A stretch of 45,562 nt of DNA from a bacterium (GTDB lineage: Bacteria > Bacillota_I > Bacilli_A > Izemoplasmatales > Hujiaoplasmataceae): assembly GCA_030684695.1 (NCBI GenBank), contig JAUXXX010000068.1, positions 1 through 45,562 of the forward strand. Reading direction: 5' to 3'. Positions 33,277 to 41,526 of this stretch are shown here, one piece after another; positions within the stretch are counted from its first letter, which is position 1; every line of letters begins with the position of its first letter. The position numbers and the translations under genes are program-made. The notes under the pieces are model-generated. The model saw only the letters and a program-made list of their open reading frames with translations, made no database searches and had not been told where the DNA came from.

Positions 33277-34137
33277 ATGTTTGATGTCTTAATCGTCGGT
33301 GGAGGTCCAGCTGGTATCTCTGCCGCGGTCTATTTAAAACGTTTTCGACTCAATATAGTAATCATCATGAAAGACTATGGTACATTAGCCAAAACCGATC
33401 ATATTGAGAATTATTATGGGTTTGTGGAACCAATTACTGGAACTCAACTTGTTGAAAATGGGATCAATCAAGCGAAGCGGATGGGTATATCGATCATCGA
33501 AGAAGAAGTTTTAAATATCGAATACTTTGATACCTTTACAGTGAAAACGAATAAATCAGAGTACCTTGCCAAAACCGTGTTGTTAACCACAGGAGCATCC
33601 CGTAGTGGACTCAAAGTCAAAGGGTTTAATGACTATGTCGGAAAAGGTATTTCTTATTGTGCCGTGTGTGATGGCTTTATTTACCGAAACAAACGTATTG
33701 GAGTTGTTGGTGCTGGAGAGTTTATGCTCGAAGAGTATGAAGTCCTAAAAAACTTCACCAACGAGTTAACGGTGTTTACCAACGGGGTTCCACTAAGTGT
33801 GGATATACACGGTGCTACTCTTGTTAGTGAACCAATTACAGCAATTTTGGGCGATGAGCAAATTCGTCAAGTAAAGACCTCTTTAGCTTCGTATGATGTT
33901 GATGCATTATTTGTAGCAATTGGAACCCCATCTGCATCAGATTTTGCCCTGAGAATGGGAGCTTTTCTCAAGAATAATGATATTGAAGTCGATGAAACCT
34001 TTATGACCAACATTCCAGGATTGTTCGCAGCTGGAGATTGTATTGGTGGATTTTATCAAATTGCGAAAGCAGTATCCGATGGTGCACATGCGAGTGTGGC
34101 TATAAATAAGTACTTAAGGCAAAAGGCGTCTTTATAA
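33277..34137 (+). CDS. Thioredoxin-reductase-like flavoprotein, probably not NADPH-dependent
   Basis: The 286-residue protein carries the FAD motif GGGPAG (8-13), the redox pair C128-x2-C131 in YCAVCDG, and the second FAD block LFAAGDCIGG (about 249-258). In the inserted nucleotide domain the usual GGGxSA and HRRDxxRA signatures are absent: the first is GAGEFMLEE (145-153) and the second reads VFTNG (166-170). It is shorter than NADPH thioredoxin reductases (about 310). This fits the pyridine-nucleotide-independent, ferredoxin-linked reductases (FFTR) described from Clostridium, as I remember them. It is paired with the CRPC thioredoxin. A ferredoxin donor is inference. Confidence 0.8.
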   Translation: MFDVLIVGGGPAGISAAVYLKRFRLNIVIIMKDYGTLAKTDHIENYYGFVEPITGTQLVENGINQAKRMGISIIEEEVLNIEYFDTFTVKTNKSEYLAKTVLLTTGASRSGLKVKGFNDYVGKGISYCAVCDGFIYRNKRIGVVGAGEFMLEEYEVLKNFTNELTVFTNGVPLSVDIHGATLVSEPITAILGDEQIRQVKTSLASYDVDALFVAIGTPSASDFALRMGAFLKNNDIEVDETFMTNIPGLFAAGDCIGGFYQIAKAVSDGAHASVAINKYLRQKASL

Positions 34138-34150
34138 GACGCTTTTGATT
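34121..34150 (+). terminator. Possible first terminator after the reductase gene
   Basis: AAAGGCGTC (34122-34130) pairs with GACGCTTTT-type sequence (34138-34146) with one G-U. The stem overlaps the stop codon, and the T tail is weak. Confidence 0.55.
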
Positions 34151-34163
34151 TTGGATGATTTTT

Positions 34164-34193
34164 GAAAGAACGTGTTCAACGTTCTTTTTTTTT
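34164..34193 (+). terminator. Strong terminator before the chorismate mutase gene
   Basis: AAAGAACG (34165-34172) pairs with CGTTCTTT (34180-34187), followed by a long T run that leads straight into the next promoter. Confidence 0.85.
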
Positions 34194-34201
34194 GGTATAA
34201 T
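34193..34201 (+). promoter_or_regulatory. Extended -10 promoter of the chorismate mutase operon
   Basis: TGGTATAAT directly follows the terminator T run, 33 bp before ATG 34235. Confidence 0.65.
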
Positions 34202-34234
34202 GGTGTTGTTATAAAGACCTTAATGGAGGGCATC

Positions 34235-34528
34235 ATGAGCGATTTATTGAGTTATCGAAATCAAATTGATGAAATTGATACCCAGATTCGTCAATTGTTT
34301 ATCAAAAGGATGAATTTGGTCAAAGAAATTGCGGAGTATAAAATGGCACATGATATTGCTGTTTATGATTCCTCGAGAGAATTAGAAGTGATTGCAAAAA
34401 ATATAGAGTCCTTGGAAGATAAATCATATCAGCCATATTATCAGTCAGTTATCGAAGAAATGATGAAAGTGTCCAAGGAATACCAAAAAGCATTGATTTT
34501 AAGGAGCACCTATGAGCAAGTGGATTGA
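34235..34528 (+). CDS. Chorismate mutase, AroQ type
   Basis: The 97-residue all-helical protein has YRNQIDEIDTQIRQLFIKRMNLVKEIAEYK, shortened here as IDEIDTQIRQLFIKRM, the AroQ N-terminal helix with the active-site Arg and Lys. It rearranges chorismate to prephenate for Phe/Tyr synthesis. No other shikimate or aromatic genes are in the window, so the stand-alone mutase may serve another purpose or partner. ATG 34235 follows GGAGG (34225-34229); the upstream in-frame extension is non-coding. It overlaps the threonine aldolase gene by 17 bp. Confidence 0.85.
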   Translation: MSDLLSYRNQIDEIDTQIRQLFIKRMNLVKEIAEYKMAHDIAVYDSSRELEVIAKNIESLEDKSYQPYYQSVIEEMMKVSKEYQKALILRSTYEQVD

Positions 34529-35534
34529 TTTACGAAGCGATACAGTTACCACACCCACCGAAGAAATGCGTCTTGCAATGTATCAAGCTGAAGTAGGGGA
34601 TGACGTATTTTCAGATGATCCTACAGTCAATAAACTCGAGGAGTTGATTGCACAAAAATTAGGGAAAGAAGCAGCTGTTTTTTGCCCTTCTGGAACATTT
34701 TCAAATCAATTATCCTTATTCACTCATTGCCATAAAGGAGATGAAGTAATTTTAGATCAACAAGCGCACATCGTTCAACACGAATCTGGTGCATCCGCTG
34801 TCATCTCTGGGGTTCAGTTATTCACACTAGAAGGTATCAATGGAGTATGGAATCTAGAAAAACTCCGCAAAGCCATCAAAGTGAAAACCGTATCTACTAC
34901 TAAAACAAAGCTTATTTGTATGGAAACTGCATTTAATGGAGCGGTTTTACCACTCGATTATATGGCCAGTGTCTATCAAATTGCCAAAGAGTTCCATCTA
35001 GCAGTCCATCTTGACGGTGCTCGATTGTTCAATGCCGCAACGGCTTTACAAGTGGATGTAAAAGAAATAGCCCAATACGCAGATACCGTAAGTGTATGTT
35101 TATCGAAAGGGCTCGCTGCACCTGCTGGTACCCTTCTTGTTGGTCCAAAAGCATTTATTGAAGAAGCCAGATGGAAACGTAAGCTCATGGGCGGCGGAAT
35201 GAGACAAGTCGGTATTTTAGCAGCGGCTGGCATCATCGCCATTGAAAAAATGAGTCAGCGACTTTCGATTGATCATGAAAATGCAGCTTATTTGGCCTCT
35301 CGTTTAAAAGAGATTCCACATCTTCAAGTAGATGAATCTCAACGTCAAATTAATATGGTGTTTTTTGATATACCTGATCCTAAAAAGCATCAGCTGGAAC
35401 AATATTTATTTTCGCACCATATCAAGATTTTGCCATATGAGTTCGGTTTTCGATTTGTTACACACTATCAGGTGAATCAAGGCGATATTGATATCGTCAT
35501 TAAACTTATGAAGGAGTACTTTAATCATGCGTAA
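34512..35534 (+). CDS. ltaE: Low-specificity L-threonine aldolase
   Basis: The 340-residue PLP enzyme of the beta-eliminating lyase family contains IDLRSDTVTTPT at the N-terminus, CPSGTFSNQL, HLDGARLFNA (Asp168 for the pyridine nitrogen) and the PLP Lys199 in CLSKGLAAPAG. It cleaves threonine or allo-threonine to glycine and acetaldehyde. With Fhs elsewhere in the window it could supply glycine or one-carbon units. RBS AAGGAG is inside the chorismate mutase gene, which it overlaps. Stop overlaps the Nudix gene by 8 bp. Confidence 0.93.
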   Translation: MSKWIDLRSDTVTTPTEEMRLAMYQAEVGDDVFSDDPTVNKLEELIAQKLGKEAAVFCPSGTFSNQLSLFTHCHKGDEVILDQQAHIVQHESGASAVISGVQLFTLEGINGVWNLEKLRKAIKVKTVSTTKTKLICMETAFNGAVLPLDYMASVYQIAKEFHLAVHLDGARLFNAATALQVDVKEIAQYADTVSVCLSKGLAAPAGTLLVGPKAFIEEARWKRKLMGGGMRQVGILAAAGIIAIEKMSQRLSIDHENAAYLASRLKEIPHLQVDESQRQINMVFFDIPDPKKHQLEQYLFSHHIKILPYEFGFRFVTHYQVNQGDIDIVIKLMKEYFNHA

Positions 35535-36048
35535 CTTATACACAGTGTATCGAGATGAAACAGTACCAAAAACTGGAAGTTTTTATCTACGTGCTGCTTG
35601 TCGTGGCATTATCCACAAAGATGGTCTTTTCCTCTTTATTCGGAGTAAACGCTATGGCGAATGCAAATTTCCAGGTGGAGGACTCGAAGGCGAAGAAACC
35701 CATGAAAATTGCTTGGCTCGGGAAGTGCTCGAAGAAACAGGACGAAGAGTAATTGGAAGTCCAAGAGAATATGGAAAAGTCTTGGAAATTGGTCAAGACC
35801 ATAAAATGTCGACGGATTTATTCTTACATGAATCGTATTATTATTGCTGTGAAGTATCGGATGATTTCGTAAAGCCGGTGTATGATGGGTATGAAATTGA
35901 ATTTGGATATCGCCCTGTTTGGTTGACCATTCAAGAAGCCATCGAAATCAACTTATCCATTCCTGAGAATAAAGAAATCCCATGGAAAAATCGGGATACC
36001 ATCGTCATGCAACGGTTAAAAAGAGAGGAAGACCAGCGTGCGGATTAA
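35527..36048 (+). CDS. Nudix hydrolase
   Basis: The 173-residue protein has the Nudix box: GGGLEGEETHENCLAREV continues to LEETG, matching Gx5Ex7REUxEExG, with Arg at the final hydrophobic position. An extension of about 60 residues follows. Nudix proteins hydrolyse nucleoside diphosphates linked to another group; the substrate cannot be told. It overlaps ltaE by 8 bp and the next gene by 11 bp, so it is clearly in the same operon. Confidence 0.88.
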   Translation: MRNLYTVYRDETVPKTGSFYLRAACRGIIHKDGLFLFIRSKRYGECKFPGGGLEGEETHENCLAREVLEETGRRVIGSPREYGKVLEIGQDHKMSTDLFLHESYYYCCEVSDDFVKPVYDGYEIEFGYRPVWLTIQEAIEINLSIPENKEIPWKNRDTIVMQRLKREEDQRAD

Positions 36049-36760
36049 TGTTTTCATTAGTTCCAAAGGCGTCTGCTCTAGACGTGAAGCGGATCGATGG
36101 ATACAAAGCGGTAAAGTCCAAGTCAATGGAAAAATAGCATTAACCGGACAAGATATAAGTGAAGCGGACGTCGTCATGATAGACGGACGTCCGCTTGTCT
36201 CGAAACCAAAAATTGTCTATATCGCTTACCACAAGCCCATTGGGATAGAATGTACTACCGATCAAACGAAGAAAGCAAACATCATTGATGCGATTGGATA
36301 TCCAGAGCGGATATTTCCAATTGGCAGGTTGGATAAAGACTCAAGTGGTCTTATTTTGCTCACCAATGATGGACAAATTGTAAATAAAATATTGCGAAGT
36401 GAAAATCAACATGAAAAAGAATATCTCGTGACAGTCGATCAAATCATAACAGATGATTTTATCGAAAATATGGCAAAAGGGGTTCAAATATACAATCCAG
36501 TTCGACATGTTACAACGATAACCTTACCTGCAAAAATATTCAAAATTCATGATCATATGTTTCGAATCATCATCGTTCAAGGCCTAAATTTGCAGATAAG
36601 ACGAATGGCAGAATCGCTTGAAAACAAAGTAAGAACCTTGCAAAGAATTCGTATTTTAAATATCAATTTAGGGGATTTAGGAATTGGAAAATATCGAACG
36701 TTGACCAAACTAGAAACCCAAGAATTAATGCAACTAATTCAGTATTCACCACACAAATAA
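36038..36760 (+). CDS. RsuA/RluB/RluF-family pseudouridine synthase
   Basis: The 240-residue protein has an N-terminal S4 RNA-binding domain (VFISSKGVCSRREADRWIQ) and a catalytic domain with GRLDKDSSGLILLTNDG and LNLQIRRMAE. The Asp in GRLD is catalytic. The family acts on 16S or 23S rRNA, and KGVCSRREADRWI resembles RluF. GTG 36038 is the start, with AGAGAGGAAGA upstream inside the Nudix gene. Last gene of the operon; no clear terminator follows, so some read-through into rnf is possible. Confidence 0.92.
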   Translation: MRINVFISSKGVCSRREADRWIQSGKVQVNGKIALTGQDISEADVVMIDGRPLVSKPKIVYIAYHKPIGIECTTDQTKKANIIDAIGYPERIFPIGRLDKDSSGLILLTNDGQIVNKILRSENQHEKEYLVTVDQIITDDFIENMAKGVQIYNPVRHVTTITLPAKIFKIHDHMFRIIIVQGLNLQIRRMAESLENKVRTLQRIRILNINLGDLGIGKYRTLTKLETQELMQLIQYSPHK

Positions 36761-36794
36761 CCAAAAAAATTGTGTTTATGTTCAGTTCTTATTA

Positions 36795-36803
36795 TGTTAT
36801 AAT
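36795..36803 (+). promoter_or_regulatory. Extended -10 promoter of the rnf operon
   Basis: TGTTATAAT is a perfect extended -10, 45 bp before ATG 36849. At 36770-36787 a TTGTG...TTCA element partly resembles a Rex site but the 3' half is poor. Confidence 0.65.
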
Positions 36804-36848
36804 ATCAAATGGTTTTTTATAAAAAGAAATGGTTTAAGGAGGATGACT

Positions 36849-38150
36849 ATGATTGTACAAAAAGCAAAGGGAATTCATATTGACGGGCGTAAATCCATGT
36901 CCAAAGAGCTCCCATTGCAAGACTACCTCAATCCTCAGTTTGTCTATATTCATTTACTTCGTCAAACAGAAAGTTTGAAACGCGTAGTAGAAGTTGGCGA
37001 ATACGTAAGAATTGGACAAGTTGTCGCTTTGCGGGAAGGATGGGGCCCACTGCCCATCCATGCTTCGGTCAGTGGAACAGTTACTGCAGTGAAAAAAGTG
37101 TGGCATTCATCAGGAAAAATGGTCGATGCAATTGAAATCAAGAACGACTTTTTAGGTGCAATGGATGATTCCATCACTCCTGAAAAAGATCCATCAAGCC
37201 TAACAAAAGAACAATTGGTTGAGAAAATGAAACAAGCAGGACTTTCAGGACTCGGTGGAGCTGGTTTTCCAACATTTGTAAAATATCAATCCAAGTTACC
37301 CATTAACACTGTTATCATCAACGCCGTGGAGTGTGAACCTTACATTACGAGTGATTACATGATGATTGACAGGTACCCAGAAAAACTACTAAAAGGACTT
37401 CATTACATGATGGCTTCTGTAGGCGCAACACGTGGTGTGGTAGCGTACAAAGCCTATAATTCTCATATTACTGATGTTCTTACACCATTCCTTCCACTAT
37501 ATCCAGGGATAGAAATCTATTTATCCAAGGATATATATCCAGCTGGTTGGGAAAAATATTTAATTCAACAAATTACGAAAAAAACATACAATTCTTTGCC
37601 TTCTGAAGCTGGAGCGATTGTGAATAATGCCCAAACAGCTATGGTTTTTGCTGATATGGTGGAGCATAATGTTCCACTGATTGCACGCGGAATTACCATC
37701 ACTGGCGAAGGAATCAAACAACCAAGAAACTTCTTGGTTCCCATTGGAACACCAGTCAAAGATTTGATTGAACAATGTGGTGGCTATATCGATGGACTCG
37801 ATTCGACAAAGACCAATTACATCGCTGGTGGTCCAATGACAGGAAGAGCGATTCTCATTGATGACTTGATTGTAAATGATACTTTAGGCTCCGTCATCAT
37901 CCGTCCAATTCCAGATCCGAAACTTTCGGTAGAATGTATGGGATGTGGAAAATGCGCTGATGCATGCCCCGTCTTTTTAACACCTACTGAAATCTGGCAC
38001 GCTTCCGAACGCGGCGATATTGAGGCTGTAAAAAGATTAAAGGCATCGAAGTGTATGGGATGTGGACTTTGTTCTCATGTTTGTCCTTCTCATATTGATA
38101 TTACTGATTTTGTAGACAAAGCCAAAGCTTTGATTCGGAAAGGAGCGTAA
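36849..38150 (+). CDS. rnfC: Rnf complex subunit C
   Basis: The 433-residue peripheral subunit holds an NADH/FMN-binding region (GLSGLGGAGFPTFVK, INAVECEPYI) like the Nuo51 family. Two [4Fe-4S] motifs lie at CMGCGKCADACP (from C363) and CMGCGLCSHVCP (from C402). It connects NAD to the membrane part of the ferredoxin:NAD oxidoreductase. ATG 36849 is 6 nt after AAGGAGG (36836-36842); ATG 36843 touches the site. It is first in the order C-D-G-G-E-A-B. Confidence 0.95.
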   Translation: MIVQKAKGIHIDGRKSMSKELPLQDYLNPQFVYIHLLRQTESLKRVVEVGEYVRIGQVVALREGWGPLPIHASVSGTVTAVKKVWHSSGKMVDAIEIKNDFLGAMDDSITPEKDPSSLTKEQLVEKMKQAGLSGLGGAGFPTFVKYQSKLPINTVIINAVECEPYITSDYMMIDRYPEKLLKGLHYMMASVGATRGVVAYKAYNSHITDVLTPFLPLYPGIEIYLSKDIYPAGWEKYLIQQITKKTYNSLPSEAGAIVNNAQTAMVFADMVEHNVPLIARGITITGEGIKQPRNFLVPIGTPVKDLIEQCGGYIDGLDSTKTNYIAGGPMTGRAILIDDLIVNDTLGSVIIRPIPDPKLSVECMGCGKCADACPVFLTPTEIWHASERGDIEAVKRLKASKCMGCGLCSHVCPSHIDITDFVDKAKALIRKGA

Positions 38151-38152
38151 AG

Positions 38153-39322
38153 ATGGCCCGTTTTTCTGCTGGAAAAGCTCCATTCATCCGGATTGCGGAT
38201 GAAAAAAATCAAGGAACACAAGTCATTATGCGTGACTTTATTATTGGTTTGTTACCTATTATTTTATTTGCTTGGTATAAAAATGGAATTAAAGTATATC
38301 TAGAAGGAAATGTTTCTTTTCTAGAAATGCTTTATCCTTTGGTATTTATCTTGCTTGGAGGACTGATTTCGTTTTTAATGGAAGGCTTATTTTTCATGAT
38401 TACGGATCCTAAACTTCGTGAGTTAAAACCACTTATGAATAAAATATCGACCTCATTTGCATTGATTCCTGGATTATTACTTGCGATGGTGCTTCCATTG
38501 TATACTCCTATTTGGGTATTGATCTTTGGGGCATTCATGGGTACGATCGTTGGAAAAATGTTATTTGGTGGATTTGGTCACAATATCTTTAATCCAGCCT
38601 TACTTGGGTACATTGCGGTAGGATTCACCCTAATTGGGGTCATCAACGCCAATGGTGGTGTCATGAACCAAAGCGAAGTGTTGATTGATGCATATGCAGG
38701 AGCAACACCTTTATCACTTCTTGCTAACATCAAAACCATCAATTATGATCAATTGGTTACTCCTTACGGAACTTTGTGGAATTTCTTTATTGGAACCATT
38801 CCTGGAGCATTAGCAGAAACTGGAGCATTGGCAATTATCATTGCTTATGTTTGGTTAAGTTATCGCAAAGTATTAAAATGGTTTACTCCTTTGATTTATG
38901 TCGGAACAGTCTTTATCGTTTCATGGGTATTAGGTGCTGTCGTAGGAGATGGTGGAGTATGGTTCCCACTGTATAGTATTTTATCGGGTGGATTGATGTT
39001 TGGGGCAGTGTTGATGGCTACTGAACCTGTAAGTTCTCCGAAGAATCCACTAGGAAAAGTATTTATGGCCTTACTGTTAGGGGTATTAACAGTTTTATTT
39101 CGTTATGTTGGCAACTATCCAGAAGGTGTGGGAACATCGCTTATTCTTCTCAATATTTTTGCGATGCCACTGGATCGCTTTAGTGCGACCATTCGTGCTG
39201 AAGGATACAACAAAAAATCATCGATTATCAAAATTACATTGTTTCTTTTGTTTGTCTTAGCCATCGCAGCCTATGCGATCATTAAGGCAAATGGAATGTA
39301 TACAGCAGGAGGTATTATCTAA
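38153..39322 (+). CDS. rnfD: Rnf complex subunit D
   Basis: The 389-residue membrane protein (about nine to ten segments) has the covalent-FMN motif DAYAGATPLS with T185 as the expected FMN-linked Thr, as in NqrB/RnfD. FGGFGHNIFNPAL is a further family block. Starts 2 bp after rnfC; its last base overlaps the next ATG. It forms part of the electron and ion path through the membrane. Confidence 0.94.
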   Translation: MARFSAGKAPFIRIADEKNQGTQVIMRDFIIGLLPIILFAWYKNGIKVYLEGNVSFLEMLYPLVFILLGGLISFLMEGLFFMITDPKLRELKPLMNKISTSFALIPGLLLAMVLPLYTPIWVLIFGAFMGTIVGKMLFGGFGHNIFNPALLGYIAVGFTLIGVINANGGVMNQSEVLIDAYAGATPLSLLANIKTINYDQLVTPYGTLWNFFIGTIPGALAETGALAIIIAYVWLSYRKVLKWFTPLIYVGTVFIVSWVLGAVVGDGGVWFPLYSILSGGLMFGAVLMATEPVSSPKNPLGKVFMALLLGVLTVLFRYVGNYPEGVGTSLILLNIFAMPLDRFSATIRAEGYNKKSSIIKITLFLLFVLAIAAYAIIKANGMYTAGGII

Positions 39323-40428
39323 TGAAAGCATACTTCCAAAAGAATAAATTGTTATTATTATTTAGTTCGATTTTGATTCTTATCTTTGTTATTGGGGGTA
39401 TCTACTCTCGATTCATGACCAACCAAATTACGTTCCATCAATATAAAGATTTATTTGTTGGAACGACGAATTTAGTCGAATATACGCCTGAAGAAGAGGT
39501 TGATTCTACGGTTTTAGGTCCGGACACTTCTTTAGTTCGTAGTTTTAAAGCGTATGTTGGACAAGAACATAAAGGATATATCTACGTAGTAGAAACCAAA
39601 GGCAGAATGAAGGGCCTTCAAATTGCCTATGCGATTGATCTGGCTACTGATCAAGTAGTAGGTGTCAAAGTGATGCAGTCCAAGGAAACTCCAGAGTATT
39701 TCTCACGGTTGACTCCTGAATTTTTCAATCAGTTTGTCAATTATGATTTGTTTGTTGTAACGATTTCTATTGATACAACAGCAGGGGCGACTGTTTCATC
39801 TGATGCTTTTAGAGTTGCGCTTCAGTATGCAAGAATGCAGTATATGAAAGATACGGATTTTGCTCTTCCTACCAAATTGGTTGAAGTAAACTCTGTTCGA
39901 TACAACACCGATTTTGCGACTCTTGGATCCAATCCAATCATTGTCAATATTACAGACTTATCTACTAACAAAACGATGGATGTATCAGTGTCTGGGGTGT
40001 TTAATTTTATTCAAGTACTGACTCCTGGAATGCCTACTCCCTCAGTTGATGCGCTGTTAGAAATGAAAAATGATTTATCTCTCAATTATCTCTCTTACTC
40101 AAGAGTTTATGCAGTGAGTTTCGATAGTGATTCGTTACAGTTGGTGGTTCGAACCAGAGGATATGCAGGAAATATTACCTTTACTTTTGTACTAAATGCA
40201 GAAAAGACAGCAATTGTCTCAACCGCTTCGATTCAATCTGTAGAAAGTTATGAAGATGGTGGTTATAGCAATCATGGTTCTGTTCCTGGCTTAGAAACTT
40301 ATTTGCTCAATCGCTATTTGAATAATCAGTCAATTGATACAACAGCAGGAGCGACTGGTACATTCAATGGAATGACCCGTTTGTTCACCTATTTAGACTT
40401 GATATTTTCAGGAAACGGAGGCCAATAA
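39322..40428 (+). CDS. rnfG: RnfG-like protein 1, two FMN-binding domains
   Basis: The 368-residue protein is about twice the usual RnfG length (about 190-210). One N-terminal membrane segment (about 9-28) is followed by two FMN-binding domains. Flavinylation-type motifs are DTTAGAT with T157 and DTTAGAT with T345. The second domain (about 255-360) is clearly related to the second domain of the next protein (GNITFTF/GNITVTF, SIQS...ESY.DGG). The domains should lie outside the membrane. GGAGG for the next gene is inside its last codons (GGQ). Whether each Thr carries FMN depends on an ApbE transferase, which is not in this window. Confidence 0.86.
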   Translation: MKAYFQKNKLLLLFSSILILIFVIGGIYSRFMTNQITFHQYKDLFVGTTNLVEYTPEEEVDSTVLGPDTSLVRSFKAYVGQEHKGYIYVVETKGRMKGLQIAYAIDLATDQVVGVKVMQSKETPEYFSRLTPEFFNQFVNYDLFVVTISIDTTAGATVSSDAFRVALQYARMQYMKDTDFALPTKLVEVNSVRYNTDFATLGSNPIIVNITDLSTNKTMDVSVSGVFNFIQVLTPGMPTPSVDALLEMKNDLSLNYLSYSRVYAVSFDSDSLQLVVRTRGYAGNITFTFVLNAEKTAIVSTASIQSVESYEDGGYSNHGSVPGLETYLLNRYLNNQSIDTTAGATGTFNGMTRLFTYLDLIFSGNGGQ

Positions 40429-40430
40429 CG

Positions 40431-41525
40431 ATGAATAAAGGATTGATATCCGGACTCGTATTATTAGTGATTGGCCTTGTTTGCGGGGCTTTACTTGCAG
40501 GAATTAACGCATTCACTTCGCCAGTCATACAAGAAAATGCGATGAATGCAAAACTTCGAATTTTAAGTGAATTCTATATAGTTGAAAATTATGATGTAGA
40601 GGTCATCTCATTAACAGGCCCTATTGACACCGTCTTTTTACTAAGAAACAAAACAAACACCACCGTTATTGAACAAGTGGTTTATAGCGTTAGAGCAAGA
40701 GGATATCAATCAGACATCGTCATGCTTATTGCTTTAAATACCGATTTAACCGTAGACCAATATAAAGTAGTGAGTCAGGGAGATACTTCAGGCATTGGAG
40801 ATGTCATTATCGGATATGATTTCGGCATGACTGGTCAACCAATTGCTAACTTGGACGCGTTTGCAGGTCCATCCCCTAAGTTTACAGTGGATGCTGTATA
40901 TGCTTGTTTCCAACTCGTTGGAGCAAGAGCATTGATTGATCTTGCGGATTTTATTCAACCAGCAAATTTTACTTTAGACTCCATTCGCTATAATTTAGAC
41001 CCCAGTAGCTTTGTACAAAGACCCTTTATTCTTACAGTTTCATTTAGTCCAGGAAATAATGTTGTCGAAATGTATTTAGCGATTGATTTTAGCTTTGTAG
41101 CATTGGTGGACGAATCTGTAAGTGTACCAAATGATGATGTTCTTGCAAGCATCAAACTACAAGCACAAACGATGACTGCAGTATCGCGACGTACATTTTT
41201 CCAAACATTCAATCCAGAGAATCAACAATTAGTGGTCAAATCATTTGGGTTTGAGGGAAATATTACGGTCACATTCCAACTAAATGGGACACTCGATGAT
41301 GTGTTAAGTGTGGTATCTATTCAATCAGATGAATCCTATTCAGATGGTGGATTTTCAACCTACGGCCAAGCTCCTGGCTTTGAAACACACATTCTTAATC
41401 TATTTGTAAACAAACAAACAATTAACTTTGATGCATACTCAGGTGCAACATACACCGAAAATGCATTATCTAGAATGATCAACTTAGTAAACTTATTCCT
41501 AAATGCTGGAAATGGAGGTCAATAA
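40431..41525 (+). CDS. RnfG-like protein 2, one intact and one degenerate FMN motif
   Basis: The 364-residue tandem paralogue has a typical RnfG N-terminus (LLAGINAFTSPVI after a membrane segment at about 5-25). Its first FMN motif is replaced by DAFAGPSP (142-149): Pro-Ser stands where Ala-Thr should be, so it probably cannot be flavinylated. The second, DAYSGAT (334-340), is canonical with T340. The C-terminus GNGGQ equals that of protein 1, because the same codons include the ribosome binding site GGAGG for the next gene. It starts 2 bp after protein 1. Presence of two RnfG-like genes in one rnf operon is unusual. Confidence 0.84.
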   Translation: MNKGLISGLVLLVIGLVCGALLAGINAFTSPVIQENAMNAKLRILSEFYIVENYDVEVISLTGPIDTVFLLRNKTNTTVIEQVVYSVRARGYQSDIVMLIALNTDLTVDQYKVVSQGDTSGIGDVIIGYDFGMTGQPIANLDAFAGPSPKFTVDAVYACFQLVGARALIDLADFIQPANFTLDSIRYNLDPSSFVQRPFILTVSFSPGNNVVEMYLAIDFSFVALVDESVSVPNDDVLASIKLQAQTMTAVSRRTFFQTFNPENQQLVVKSFGFEGNITVTFQLNGTLDDVLSVVSIQSDESYSDGGFSTYGQAPGFETHILNLFVNKQTINFDAYSGATYTENALSRMINLVNLFLNAGNGGQ

Positions 41526-41526
41526 G

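Noticed and set aside
36770-36787. Rex operator before rnfC
   Set aside because: The 5' half TTGTG and an inner TTCA fit, but the 3' half CACAA is missing; too weak to call.
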